Of a stretch of DNA of 20,870 nt, positions 1 through 7,112 are shown one piece after another. Position numbers and translations under genes: made by a program. The notes beneath the pieces were generated by a model. It saw nothing but the letters and a program-made list of their open reading frames with translations, made no database searches and was not told where the DNA came from. Source of the stretch: an uncultured Armatimonadota bacterium (GTDB lineage Bacteria; Armatimonadota; Armatimonadia; Armatimonadales; Armatimonadaceae); assembly GCA_903881535.1 (NCBI GenBank), contig CAIRTT010000103.1:1-20870 (forward strand), read 5' to 3'. Within the stretch, counting starts at the first letter, position 1. Every line of letters starts with the position of its first letter.

Positions 1-371
1 ATAAATGCACCGTAAAGCGTTGCGCCGAGGTAGCCGGCACTGGCGATGATAGGGTTGAAGCCTCCCGCTGAAAGTGTTATTCCACTTCCGCTGGGGTCGA
101 TATTAATTGCATGGACTGAGCCGCCTGTCAGGATGGTAGCGAGTGCGTGACAGCCTTCATGGATAAACGTGACCAGAAGTCGAAGCGGATAGGTGACCCA
201 GTGGACGCCGGGGATGAAGTGAAGGGCAAGGCTTGCCACTAAGCTTGCGACGAGGGCACGGTCTGTCTGATTCCCGCGTGGCCCTTTGGTCGACCCGGTC
301 TGTTGAAGTAGTCGTGACACAGCTGAAGCAGCGGGCTTTGACCGTGTGTATTTGGTGTAGCGTGCTGCCAT
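1..371 (-). CDS. M50B-like membrane metalloprotease, C-terminus cut by window edge
   Basis: The reverse strand is open from an ATG at 371 to the window edge, giving 123 residues without a stop. After a basic, Ser/Thr-rich cytosolic N-terminus (about residues 1-40) comes a hydrophobic segment, then the zinc-protease motif HEGCH inside VTFIHEGCHALATILTGG (about residues 70-87), then a Gly-rich hydrophobic segment typical of the peptidase M50B-like family. The HExxH sits in a membrane helix, as expected for an intramembrane site-2-type protease or a relative of it. The substrate is unknown. The second zinc ligand motif would lie beyond the edge. It follows the TatD gene by 58 bases on the same strand and may be cotranscribed with moxR and tatD. 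I saw no strong ribosome binding site, so the exact start is uncertain. Confidence 0.75.
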   Translation of the reverse strand, partial: MAARYTKYTRSKPAASAVSRLLQQTGSTKGPRGNQTDRALVASLVASLALHFIPGVHWVTYPLRLLVTFIHEGCHALATILTGGSVHAINIDPSGSGITLSAGGFNPIIASAGYLGATLYGAF

Positions 372-429
372 GATGCTAAGTCTTACCGCCGTGCCTGTTG
401 CGAATGTTCCCCAATATTGCCATCAATCT

Positions 430-1212
430 TTATCTCGCCATACCAGAAAATAATTTGAGCGCATTGGCATCCACTTGCCCGATGCAATCATCTACCGATA
501 TTGACCGTATTTCCGCCAACTTTGCTGCAACGAGCTGCACACGCTCCGGCAGGTTTGGGAATTTTCCGCGCAGGGGCTCAGGGGAAAGGTAGGGCGCATC
601 GGTTTCGACTAGCATTAATTCTGCCGGGCACGCAGCACTAATTTCGCGGAGCAAGGTGCTTTTTTTATACGTTAATGGTCCATCAAAGCCGGTGTAAAAA
701 CCCGCATCCCAGAGAGCCGCAGCGTTCTCTTTGCTTCCACCAAAGCAGTGGACAACTGCTTTTACATCTGGAGCCTCTGAAATGAGTTGAGGTGTCAGCA
801 TGTCATAGGCATCATTTGTGTCCACGGTCGGTCGGCAGTGGTAAATCACTGGTAGGCCTGCGCTACGGGCGATGGCCTGTTGTGCGCGGAGCGCAGCCCA
901 CTGTGCATCGATGGTGTCGTGGCGTCGGTAGAGATCAAGCCCGATTTCCCCGATGGCCACCACTTTTGGCAGCTGTACGGCTGTTTTCAGCCATGCCGCT
1001 TCATCTTCATTCCATTCAAGAGCGCTATCCGGGTGAAACCCGATTGCTGCATAGACATTTGCGTTTTGCTGTGCAAGCACCATCGCCCGTTCGCTGGAGA
1101 GTCGGTCAAACCCTACGACGATTACCGCATCGAGCAAGCCCAGCGTGTGCTTCCAATGTTCCCGTTCAGACCAGAGTGGCTCGGTGTTAAGGTGGCAGTG
1201 TGTATCAATCAC
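430..1212 (-). CDS. TatD-family metal-dependent hydrolase (DNase)
   Basis: This 260-residue protein has the full length and metal ligands of the TatD family, a TIM-barrel amidohydrolase-type fold with 3'-5' exonuclease or DNase activity in characterised members. Visible ligands are H5 and H7 in DTHCH, E89 in GEIGLDLY, H125 in IYHC, H155 in VVHCFGG and D205 in ETDAPYLSP. The IGFHP motif near residue 60 is also typical. Translation begins at a GTG (1212), because the conserved IDTHCHL follows directly and there is no in-frame ATG nearby. The GTG lies only 6 bases after the moxR stop, with no good Shine-Dalgarno sequence, which suggests translational coupling. The protein is probably cytosolic. 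I cannot tell TatD, YcfH and YjjV subgroups apart from sequence alone. Confidence 0.92.
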   Translation of the reverse strand: MIDTHCHLNTEPLWSEREHWKHTLGLLDAVIVVGFDRLSSERAMVLAQQNANVYAAIGFHPDSALEWNEDEAAWLKTAVQLPKVVAIGEIGLDLYRRHDTIDAQWAALRAQQAIARSAGLPVIYHCRPTVDTNDAYDMLTPQLISEAPDVKAVVHCFGGSKENAAALWDAGFYTGFDGPLTYKKSTLLREISAACPAELMLVETDAPYLSPEPLRGKFPNLPERVQLVAAKLAEIRSISVDDCIGQVDANALKLFSGMAR

Positions 1213-1218
1213 GTTGTG

Positions 1219-2181
1219 TCAGGCTTTAGGGACAGCAACGCTCGAAAGAATGCTTGTGAGGACATCGCGCTCTGTCATCCCCTTTGCAAACGCATCCCCA
1301 CTCAGGCTGATGCGGTGTGCAAGGATTGGAATGGCCAAAGCCTTTACGTCATCGGGGATTACGTGGTTCCGCCCGGCCATCGCCGCCCAAGCTTGCGCAG
1401 CATGCAGCAAAGCCAGCGAGCCACGGGGTGATCCCCCAATGTCAATGCGTACATCCGAGCGTGTCGCGCCGACGAGTGCAACGATATATGCATGGATGCT
1501 TGGGTCTACGTGTATGTTCCGAACATGGGTTTGCAGTGTCGAGATTTCTGTTGCGTTTGACTCAGGCTGCAATGTATCGATAGGGTTTGCCGACTGCTGG
1601 CTGGTGAGGATTGCGATTTCGTCTGCCGCCGATGGGTAGCCCATATGGACACGCATCAAGAAACGGTCAAGCTGTGCTGCCGGGAGCTGAAAGGTTCCAG
1701 CATGTTCGATTTGGTTCTGTGTCGCGATAACAAAGAATGGGGCCGGTACCGGGTACGTAATGCCATCCACCGTGACTTGACGTTCTTCCATACACTCGAG
1801 GAGTGCCGCCTGTGTTTTAGGGGTTGCCCGGTTAATTTCATCGGCAAGGAGCACTTGCGTAAACACGGGGCCTGGGCGGAATTCGAAATCCCGCGACGTT
1901 GAGTTAAAGATGGATGATCCGGTGACATCAGCAGGAAGAAGATCGGGTGTGAACTGTATGCGTCGGATGTCGCAGCCTAGCGCGGTCGCCAGAGCTTTTG
2001 CCAATGTTGTCTTACCAACACCTGGGGTGTCTTCGATAAGAATATGACCATTTGTTAGGATGGCGCACAGGGCATGGTTGACGATGTCACGCTTTCCAAC
2101 AATGACAGTTTCGACGCGAGCACGGATTGCGTCAATGCGGCTACGAACACTGGTGGAAATATCTGACTTTTCGGTTGACAT
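1219..2181 (-). CDS. moxR: MoxR-family AAA+ ATPase
   Basis: This 320-residue ATPase has Walker A TPGVGKTT (about residues 52-59), Walker B VLLADEIN (110-117), sensor 1 VIATQN (151-156), an LDRF arginine-finger element (near 173) and sensor 2 GGSPRG (near 250). The order and the wording EINRATPKTQAALLECMEE are diagnostic of MoxR/RavA-type chaperone ATPases, which help mature metal-containing or VWA-domain proteins. I chose the ATG at 2181. A TTG two codons upstream is in frame, and neither has an obvious ribosome binding site. MoxR genes usually sit beside DUF58 and VWA-domain genes. Here tatD follows immediately and the other side is a divergent MarR regulator, so the usual partners are absent from this side at least. 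Confidence 0.93.
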   Translation of the reverse strand: MSTEKSDISTSVRSRIDAIRARVETVIVGKRDIVNHALCAILTNGHILIEDTPGVGKTTLAKALATALGCDIRRIQFTPDLLPADVTGSSIFNSTSRDFEFRPGPVFTQVLLADEINRATPKTQAALLECMEERQVTVDGITYPVPAPFFVIATQNQIEHAGTFQLPAAQLDRFLMRVHMGYPSAADEIAILTSQQSANPIDTLQPESNATEISTLQTHVRNIHVDPSIHAYIVALVGATRSDVRIDIGGSPRGSLALLHAAQAWAAMAGRNHVIPDDVKALAIPILAHRISLSGDAFAKGMTERDVLTSILSSVAVPKA

Positions 2182-2188
2182 AGCCAAA

Positions 2189-2232
2189 GTCTAGCATTTT
2201 TCCTGTGTCTAGTTTTGTTCCGCATCTAGACA
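2189..2232. promoter_or_regulatory. Candidate operator: three spaced CTAG half-sites between moxR and marR
   Basis: The divergent intergenic region holds a perfect inverted repeat, TGTCTAG at 2206-2212 and CTAGACA at 2226-2232, with 13 bases between the arms. A further GTCTAG lies at 2189-2194. The CTAG cores are therefore 18 and 17 bases apart, on nearly the same helix face if helical drift is allowed. CTAG is usually rare in bacterial genomes, so three within 40 bases is notable. The natural reading is an autoregulatory site for the adjacent MarR protein controlling both genes. That binding is inferred. Confidence 0.45.
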
Positions 2233-2256
2233 ATGTATAAATTGATACAGTATTCT
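2227..2256 (+). promoter_or_regulatory. Possible sigma70-type promoter of the marR gene
   Basis: TAGACA (2227-2232) and TATTCT (2251-2256) are separated by 18 bases, and the start codon follows at 2299. The -35-like element overlaps the right arm of the inverted repeat, so a repressor bound there would block it. Other AT-rich alternatives exist, for example TATAAA at 2236-2241. Confidence 0.3.
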
Positions 2257-2298
2257 TTGGAGTGTGCCGATGATAGTCAGTGTTGAACGGGACAGAAT

Positions 2299-2859
2299 AT
2301 GAATATTAGAGAACAAATTGGTCAATCACCGATCGAGGAACTCGACCGTGCGATGCGCACGAGCAGTCGTATTTTTCTACGCCCAACGGCCAATGTAGAA
2401 ATGCGGTCGCTTCCAGCATCCCATTTGCGCTTGCTGCAAGTCATCGGCCGTTTGCCAGATTCGAAGATGGTTGATGTTGCGAAGGCATTGGATGTTCAGC
2501 TTCCTGCTGTCTCCCAGATGGTAGACAAAATGGTGAAGGCTGGGAATGTTGTCCGTATTCAAGACCCACTCGACCGTCGTATTTCCCGATTGCGTCTAAC
2601 ATCCGAAATGGAAGAGCTGCTGTCAGATGCGGCATCCGCCCGTCTCGCTCGCGTTGCAAAAGCAGCGGAAGCACTCACGACCGAGGAGTTGGAAACGCTT
2701 ACGTTGTTGCTTGACCGCTTGTCGAACCAGCTCGCGCCACGCACAGCTTCTGGATTTGCTGGTCCGGCTCCTGTGCCACGTGAAGGCTATGATGCTGACC
2801 CAAGTCTGGAAATTTCATCCAGCCGTCGCGGAGCACGGGTTCGTAAGCGTACGCTCTAG
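2299..2859 (+). CDS. MarR-family transcriptional regulator
   Basis: This 186-residue protein shows the MarR winged helix-turn-helix at about residues 42-102. It contains the LRLLQVIGRLP helix, the recognition-helix region ALDVQLPAVSQMVDKMVKAG (62-82) and the wing around DPLDRRISRLRLT (89-101), matching the family's D-x-R-D/S-x-R pattern. N- and C-terminal helices would form the dimer interface. The last 38 residues (148-186) are low complexity and end in a basic stretch, RRGARVRKRTL, longer than in typical 140-150 residue members. The ATG at 2299 follows GGGA at a usable distance. It is transcribed away from moxR and is followed by its own terminator, so it forms a single-gene unit. The ligand is unknown. 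The neighbouring adaptor/permease operon is a plausible target because many MarR proteins control efflux genes. Confidence 0.88.
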   Translation: MNIREQIGQSPIEELDRAMRTSSRIFLRPTANVEMRSLPASHLRLLQVIGRLPDSKMVDVAKALDVQLPAVSQMVDKMVKAGNVVRIQDPLDRRISRLRLTSEMEELLSDAASARLARVAKAAEALTTEELETLTLLLDRLSNQLAPRTASGFAGPAPVPREGYDADPSLEISSSRRGARVRKRTL

Positions 2860-2877
2860 TCGCTCTAAATATTCGTG

Positions 2878-2909
2878 AAAAAGCCCGGAATACCCCGGGC
2901 TTTTTTTAT
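2878..2909 (+). terminator. Rho-independent terminator after marR
   Basis: AAGCCCGG (2881-2888) pairs with CCGGGCTT (2895-2902) across a 6-base loop. It is preceded by a short A run and followed by a T run. The hairpin begins about 20 bases after the marR stop. Confidence 0.92.
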
Positions 2910-3069
2910 TTTGGTCAATACTTTTAAGTTATTCTGCCAACGATATGGATTGCTTATAAGGGATGTCGCTAAACAATGTCGAACCATCCCGTATATAAAT
3001 GCGTTTTAATAAGCGTACGCGCCGGAGTTGTTCCCATTTGTTCGTGTTCTCTGGCGATTCAGACGTTTT
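2910..3069. other. Leader region of the adaptor/permease operon
   Basis: This non-coding stretch separates the marR terminator from the adaptor gene. It is AT-rich at first. It holds a weak inverted repeat, GGGATG at 2960-2965 with CATCCC at 2985-2990 (19-base spacer), and a TATAAG (2956-2961) that could serve as a -10 element with a poor -35. A 31-codon ORF (ATG at 2976, TGA at 3069-3071) ends just before the adaptor's ribosome binding site, but its own ribosome binding site is poorly placed. I see no convincing promoter. Confidence 0.3.
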
Positions 3070-3084
3070 GAGGTAGCTGATTTG
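3070..3084 (+). promoter_or_regulatory. Ribosome binding site that fixes a TTG start for the adaptor gene
   Basis: GAGGT at 3070-3074 lies 7 bases before the TTG at 3082. The frame is open further upstream to a TTG at 3028. Only the 3082 start has a Shine-Dalgarno sequence, and it places a short basic N-terminus (NRK) directly before the membrane segment, as expected for an adaptor protein. Confidence 0.7.
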
Positions 3085-4881
3085 AACCGAAAAGTAATTG
3101 GAATAGTCGCCGCAGTCGTTCTGGTTGGCGGTGGATTCTGGTGGAAGTCAAAGACATCCGCTACCGCCGGCGCTGGCAAGACACAGTACAAACTGACCGC
3201 CGTTGACACGGGTGAAGTTAAGAAGACCGTTAGCGCCACGGGAACCCTCCAGGCATGGAAGGTTGTCGACATCAAGGCACGCGCTGGTGGTGAGCTTGCT
3301 TTCCTTGGCGTTGATGTCGGCTCGCGCGTTACGAAAGACCAGATTTTGGCCCGCATTGATCCACTCGATGTCCAGCTGACATTGAACAATGCAAAGGCCG
3401 ATGAAGTCAGCGCCAAGGCGCGTGAAGCGCAATCCGGCAAGAACTATGAGCTGCAAGTTCGCCAAAGTGGGATCACTGTAAAGGATGCACAAGCTGCATT
3501 ACTTTCGGCGAAAGCAAACGTCAAGCTCGCAGAGACGCGTCTTCAAACAGCAAAGCTCCAATCGGATGCTCAGCCTGAACTGACCAAGGCTGCAATCGCA
3601 AGTGCCAAAGCGAACTCCGATCAAGCTCTTACAAACCGTCGTCAACTCGATGCCACCCTTCAGCAGCAACGCGCATCTGCGAAGGCGACCCTTGACCAGG
3701 CCGTTGCAAACCGACGCAATGCCGGGCTAAACCTCGAGCGTCAGAAGTCCCTCGTAGATAAGGGCTTTGTTTCTCAGCAGGCTGTTGATACTGCGCAGGC
3801 AAACCTCGATGTCACTGAAGCATCTGTGCAGTCCGCACGTACCAAAGTCGACACCATCGATATGGAACTGAAGTCCACCGTTGAAGCGGCTGATTCGCGT
3901 ATCGCACAGACCAAGGCTGCTTTTGAGCAAGCTCAGGCGGGCGCTGTCGATGTCAAAAATCGCGAAAATGCCGTTCGTGAAGCGGAGTCATCCTTACTCG
4001 TTTCGAAAGCAGCCCTTGCGCGTGCCGAAATGACCATCGAACAGTCAAGTGCAGCACTCATCAACAATGACATCCGCCGCTACGATATCGATGCCAACAA
4101 AGCAACCATCGCCCGTGCGAAGGCCGGTCTCTTCAATGCTGAAACGAGCTTGGCGAGAACGATTATCCGCGCACCAATGGATGGCGTTGTCCTTCAGAAG
4201 TTCGCTGAGCAAGGCACGATTATCGCATCCGCGCTCGGGATGAACTCCTCCGGACAAAACCTCCTCCAGATTGGCGATACATCCAAAATGTACGTCGATG
4301 TCACCGTTGACGAAACGGACATCGCTGCTGTTGAGGAAGGTCAAAACGTGGATGTCGCGATCGAAGCGTATCCAGGGATGCCATTTGAAGGCAAAGTCAT
4401 CCGAATTGACCCTCAGGCAGTTGTTCTGCAAAATGTAACATCTGTTCACGTGCGTGTAGAAGTCGACAACTCTGTTACGACATTTGCATTACTGAAGCCG
4501 GGGATGAACGCAACGTGCGAGTTTGTCATGGAGAAGACCGATAGCGCTGTCCGTGTGCCGAATGAAGCTGTCCGTGAAGACAACGATGGTAAGTTTGTGG
4601 AAATCGGTGAGGGTGGAAAGACCGCTCCTGCAGATCCAAAGAATCCAACGGCTGTCGATCCTGATGCATTGATTGATGTCAAGCTCAAGAAAATCAAGGT
4701 TGAGCCTGGTGTGGTTGGAAATGACTACACGGAAATCAAGTCCAGTGATGGAAATGCGGTCGCTGATGGCTCCAAGGTTGTAACGCAGACGATTGAACCG
4801 ACGCCGACGGCAGGGGCTGGTGGATCACCATTCGGCGGTGGAATGCGTGGCATGGGTGGTGGTGGCGGAGGTCGCCGTTAA
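3082..4881 (+). CDS. MacA/HlyD-type periplasmic adaptor with greatly extended coiled coil
   Basis: This is a 599-residue membrane fusion (adaptor) protein that would link an inner-membrane permease to the periplasm or outer membrane. In order it shows an N-terminal membrane anchor (about 5-22), the first lipoyl half-motif (about 48-94, ending DQILARIDPLDVQL), a long Ala/Gln/Lys-rich coiled-coil hairpin (about 100-358), the second lipoyl half (about 360-402, TIIRAPMDGVVLQKFAEQG), a beta-barrel domain (to about 485) and a membrane-proximal domain. The tail is Gly/Met/Arg-rich. E. coli MacA is about 370 residues, and the extra length here is mostly hairpin. The LVDKGFVSQQAVDTAQANL segment resembles the conserved part of the descending hairpin helix. 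The permease gene starts one base after its stop, so the two are almost certainly cotranslated. The substrate is not predictable. Confidence 0.9.
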   Translation: MNRKVIGIVAAVVLVGGGFWWKSKTSATAGAGKTQYKLTAVDTGEVKKTVSATGTLQAWKVVDIKARAGGELAFLGVDVGSRVTKDQILARIDPLDVQLTLNNAKADEVSAKAREAQSGKNYELQVRQSGITVKDAQAALLSAKANVKLAETRLQTAKLQSDAQPELTKAAIASAKANSDQALTNRRQLDATLQQQRASAKATLDQAVANRRNAGLNLERQKSLVDKGFVSQQAVDTAQANLDVTEASVQSARTKVDTIDMELKSTVEAADSRIAQTKAAFEQAQAGAVDVKNRENAVREAESSLLVSKAALARAEMTIEQSSAALINNDIRRYDIDANKATIARAKAGLFNAETSLARTIIRAPMDGVVLQKFAEQGTIIASALGMNSSGQNLLQIGDTSKMYVDVTVDETDIAAVEEGQNVDVAIEAYPGMPFEGKVIRIDPQAVVLQNVTSVHVRVEVDNSVTTFALLKPGMNATCEFVMEKTDSAVRVPNEAVREDNDGKFVEIGEGGKTAPADPKNPTAVDPDALIDVKLKKIKVEPGVVGNDYTEIKSSDGNAVADGSKVVTQTIEPTPTAGAGGSPFGGGMRGMGGGGGGRR

Positions 4882-4882
4882 C

Positions 4883-6166
4883 ATGGCAGCCACCACAACC
4901 ACTGCCCCGGCTGTCAAGCCACCAGCGCCGCCCGCATCGGGCAGCCGCATGGGAGCCTTTGGCGTCAGCATCGAAATGGCCTTCAATGGCCTTGGAGCCA
5001 ACAAGCTTCGCTCATTCTTGACGATGCTTGGTGTGATTATCGGTGTGGGAGCCGTCATCATCGCGATTGCGATTGGTGAAGGTTCCCGGGCAGCAGTTGC
5101 GGAGAGTATCCAAAAACTCGGTACAAACGTTATGACCGTCTTCCCTGGCTCACAGCGCCGGGGAGGCATTTCATTTGGTGGTGGGTCCAGCACAACCCTC
5201 AGGCTTGAGGATGCGGAATATATCATCCGTAACTGTCCTACCGTCAAGGCGGTCGTCCCGACGGTCAACCGTAACGCCACGATTAAGTATGCGAACAAAA
5301 ACGATGCCAAGTCTGTAACGGGGACCGGTCAGGATTACCCGACCGTTCAGAACCATCCGGTTGCAAAGGGACGCTTCTTCAATCAATCTGAAGTGCGGTC
5401 GCTCAAGCGTGTCATCGTTCTTGGCTCGAATGTCGCTAAGGATATCTTTGACCGTGCGGATCCCGTCGGCAAACAGGTGCGTGTCAATGGTCAAACCTTT
5501 GATGTCATCGGTGTTCTGAAGGAAAAGGGCGGTACGGGTTTCCGTAACCCGGATGATGCAGCGTATGTTCCGGTAACCGCTGCGATGCGGCGCTTGTTCG
5601 GCATGGAAAACATCAACAGTATTACGGTTCAGTCCCGCTCGACCAGCCTGATGGACAAGACGAAAGCGGAAATCGAAACCAACCTCAAGCGTAAGCATAA
5701 GATTGCAGATTCTGGCGCGCCGGACTTTACGGTCTTCAGCCAGTCAGACCTTGCGGCCACGCAGGATGCGCAGCAGTCGACATTTGGTGCATTGATCACC
5801 TACCTCGCGATTGTGAGTCTGGTGGTTGGCGGCATCGGCATCATGAATATCATGCTTGTTTCGGTAACGGAGCGCACCCGGGAAATCGGTATCCGCAAAG
5901 CTATCGGTGCCCGGCGGGCTGATATTTTGACCCAGTTCCTCCTCGAGGCACTCTTCCTTTCCCTCGTTGGCGGGTTGATAGGAGTCGGACTTGGTTACGC
6001 GGGGAGCAGCTTCATTGCTGAGCAGAATGGCTGGCGCGTGGATGTCGCCATGGAGACGGTTGCACTCGCGTTCTCGTTCTCGGCGGTAGTGGGCGTGTTC
6101 TTTGGGTTCTACCCCGCATTCAAGGCAAGCCAGTTGTCCCCTATAGAGGCGCTTCGCTACGAGTAA
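4883..6166 (+). CDS. MacB/FtsX-type ABC transporter permease without ATPase domain
   Basis: This 427-residue permease belongs to the MacB/LolC/FtsX type VII group. After a Pro/Ala/Thr-rich N-terminus comes membrane segment 1 (about 43-64, following NKLRSFLTMLGVIIGVGAV), a large periplasmic MacB_PCD domain (about 65-300), and three C-terminal membrane segments (about 304-325, 352-374, 392-410). The family signature REIGIRKAIGARR lies between segments 2 and 3, and the protein ends in PIEALRYE. I chose the ATG at 4883 rather than upstream starts because it lies one base after the adaptor stop and GGAGG (4867-4871) precedes it. It has no nucleotide-binding domain, and no ATPase gene lies in the operon, so a YknY/LolD-like ATPase must come from elsewhere. 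Such systems use mechanotransmission to move periplasmic substrates. Confidence 0.92.
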   Translation: MAATTTTAPAVKPPAPPASGSRMGAFGVSIEMAFNGLGANKLRSFLTMLGVIIGVGAVIIAIAIGEGSRAAVAESIQKLGTNVMTVFPGSQRRGGISFGGGSSTTLRLEDAEYIIRNCPTVKAVVPTVNRNATIKYANKNDAKSVTGTGQDYPTVQNHPVAKGRFFNQSEVRSLKRVIVLGSNVAKDIFDRADPVGKQVRVNGQTFDVIGVLKEKGGTGFRNPDDAAYVPVTAAMRRLFGMENINSITVQSRSTSLMDKTKAEIETNLKRKHKIADSGAPDFTVFSQSDLAATQDAQQSTFGALITYLAIVSLVVGGIGIMNIMLVSVTERTREIGIRKAIGARRADILTQFLLEALFLSLVGGLIGVGLGYAGSSFIAEQNGWRVDVAMETVALAFSFSAVVGVFFGFYPAFKASQLSPIEALRYE

Positions 6167-6290
6167 TTGTTGGGCGTTCGGGTGCAGTGCATGCTTCAGG
6201 GTTATTTACCAACTAGAGATGGCTGCCATGCGCGTCAATATTGGATAGGAAATTTCTGAAAGTAGTGTGTGGTTAGCTGATTCTCTGATG

Positions 6291-6311
6291 AAGGCACTTC
6301 GCTACGAGTAA
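6291..6311 (+). repeat. Imperfect copy of the permease gene 3' end (possible relic)
   Basis: These 21 bases repeat the last 21 bases of the permease gene (6146-6166) with only two differences. Both encode (E/K)ALRYE followed by TAA. In frame the relic can be read back to a TAG at 6246, giving about 20 codons that end ADSLMKALRYE, loosely like the permease ending ASQLSPIEALRYE. Either a second MacB-type permease was lost by deletion, leaving its tail, or a short duplication occurred. Confidence 0.5.
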
Positions 6312-6382
6312 GCATTGGATGTTTGCTGGATGTACAAGCGGCAGAAATCGTCGCAAATCGGATTGAACAACACAGGAGAGTA

Positions 6383-7021
6383 ATGATGAAGAAAGTACTG
6401 ATGATTGCAGCTACATTGATGATGGCTGCCCTTGTAACTGGTCCCGTGATGGCGCAGGGTGGTATGGGTGGTTTCCAGATGCCTCCAGAGCTTACAAAAG
6501 CGATGGACAAAATGCGTACAGCACGCAAGAACCGCATGATGATTGGGCGTACCGTTCGTGCCATTTCTGAGCTGAACAAAGACCCTAAGACTGCACTGAC
6601 AAAAGATCAGGCCAAAAAAGTCACCGCTGTTCTGGACAAGTGGGCAGCCAAGCCTGACATGACCGAAGATCAGGCAAAGCAGGTCTCCAAAGAGTTGACA
6701 GCGCCTCTCGCGACCAACATCTCACAGATCAAGAAACTTGCTGTTGAGATGCAGGCTAACAACCGCATGGGCGGTGGTGGTGGCGGCGGCCGTCCTGGTG
6801 GCGGTGGTGGCATGGGCGGTGGACGTCCAGGCGGCGGTGGAGCTGCTGGTGGTGGAATGCCGGCGTTTGATCCTAAAGCCATTGCCCGCCGCATCGAGGA
6901 TGGCTTGAAGAAGCCTTACAACCCGATGAACCCAGGCACATGGGGTGATGATCAGTGGGTACAGCGGATGAAGGACAGCTACGGAAATGCTGTCAAGGAC
7001 ATCAAGGCTAAAGCCAAGTAG
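6383..7021 (+). CDS. Secreted Gly-rich protein with LTxxQ-like motifs, unknown function
   Basis: This 212-residue protein has a clear Sec signal peptide (residues 1-25, cleavage after GPVMA-Q). The mature part begins with a Gly/Met stretch. A charged helical region (about 35-125) follows, containing ALTKDQAKK and DMTEDQAKQ, which resemble the LTxxQ motifs of the Spy/CpxP periplasmic chaperones. Then comes a Gly-rich linker (about 131-162, GGG, RPGG and MGGG units) and a C-terminal helical segment with DPKAIARRIEDGLKKPYNP. AGGAG at 6374-6378 supports either of two adjacent ATGs (6383 or 6386). It follows the permease by 216 bases and is closed by a strong terminator, so it may be the last gene of that operon or have its own promoter. 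The Spy-like reading is weak and rests on motif and location only. Confidence 0.7.
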   Translation: MMKKVLMIAATLMMAALVTGPVMAQGGMGGFQMPPELTKAMDKMRTARKNRMMIGRTVRAISELNKDPKTALTKDQAKKVTAVLDKWAAKPDMTEDQAKQVSKELTAPLATNISQIKKLAVEMQANNRMGGGGGGGRPGGGGGMGGGRPGGGGAAGGGMPAFDPKAIARRIEDGLKKPYNPMNPGTWGDDQWVQRMKDSYGNAVKDIKAKAK

Positions 7022-7038
7022 TCCTACGAATCGTAAGC

Positions 7039-7068
7039 AAACCGGCCAGGAATCCTGGCCGGTTTTTT
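7039..7068 (+). terminator. Rho-independent terminator after the Gly-rich protein gene
   Basis: AACCGGCCAGG (7040-7050) pairs perfectly with CCTGGCCGGTT (7054-7064) across an AAT loop, followed by a T run. The stem starts about 20 bases after the stop codon. Confidence 0.95.
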
Positions 7069-7112
7069 CGTGACCCTCCACTTTCCGGCGTAACATTCCG
7101 ACAACCTAGGAT

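Noticed and set aside
2976..3071. 31-codon ORF ending just before the adaptor ribosome binding site, possible leader peptide
   Set aside because: Its own Shine-Dalgarno is poorly placed and the composition is unremarkable. It could not be told from a chance ORF.
6722..7096. Long antisense ORFs over the Gly-rich gene and over the Tyr-repeat region
   Set aside because: They arise from GGN- and TAY-biased codons on the sense strand. They have no ribosome binding site or domain.
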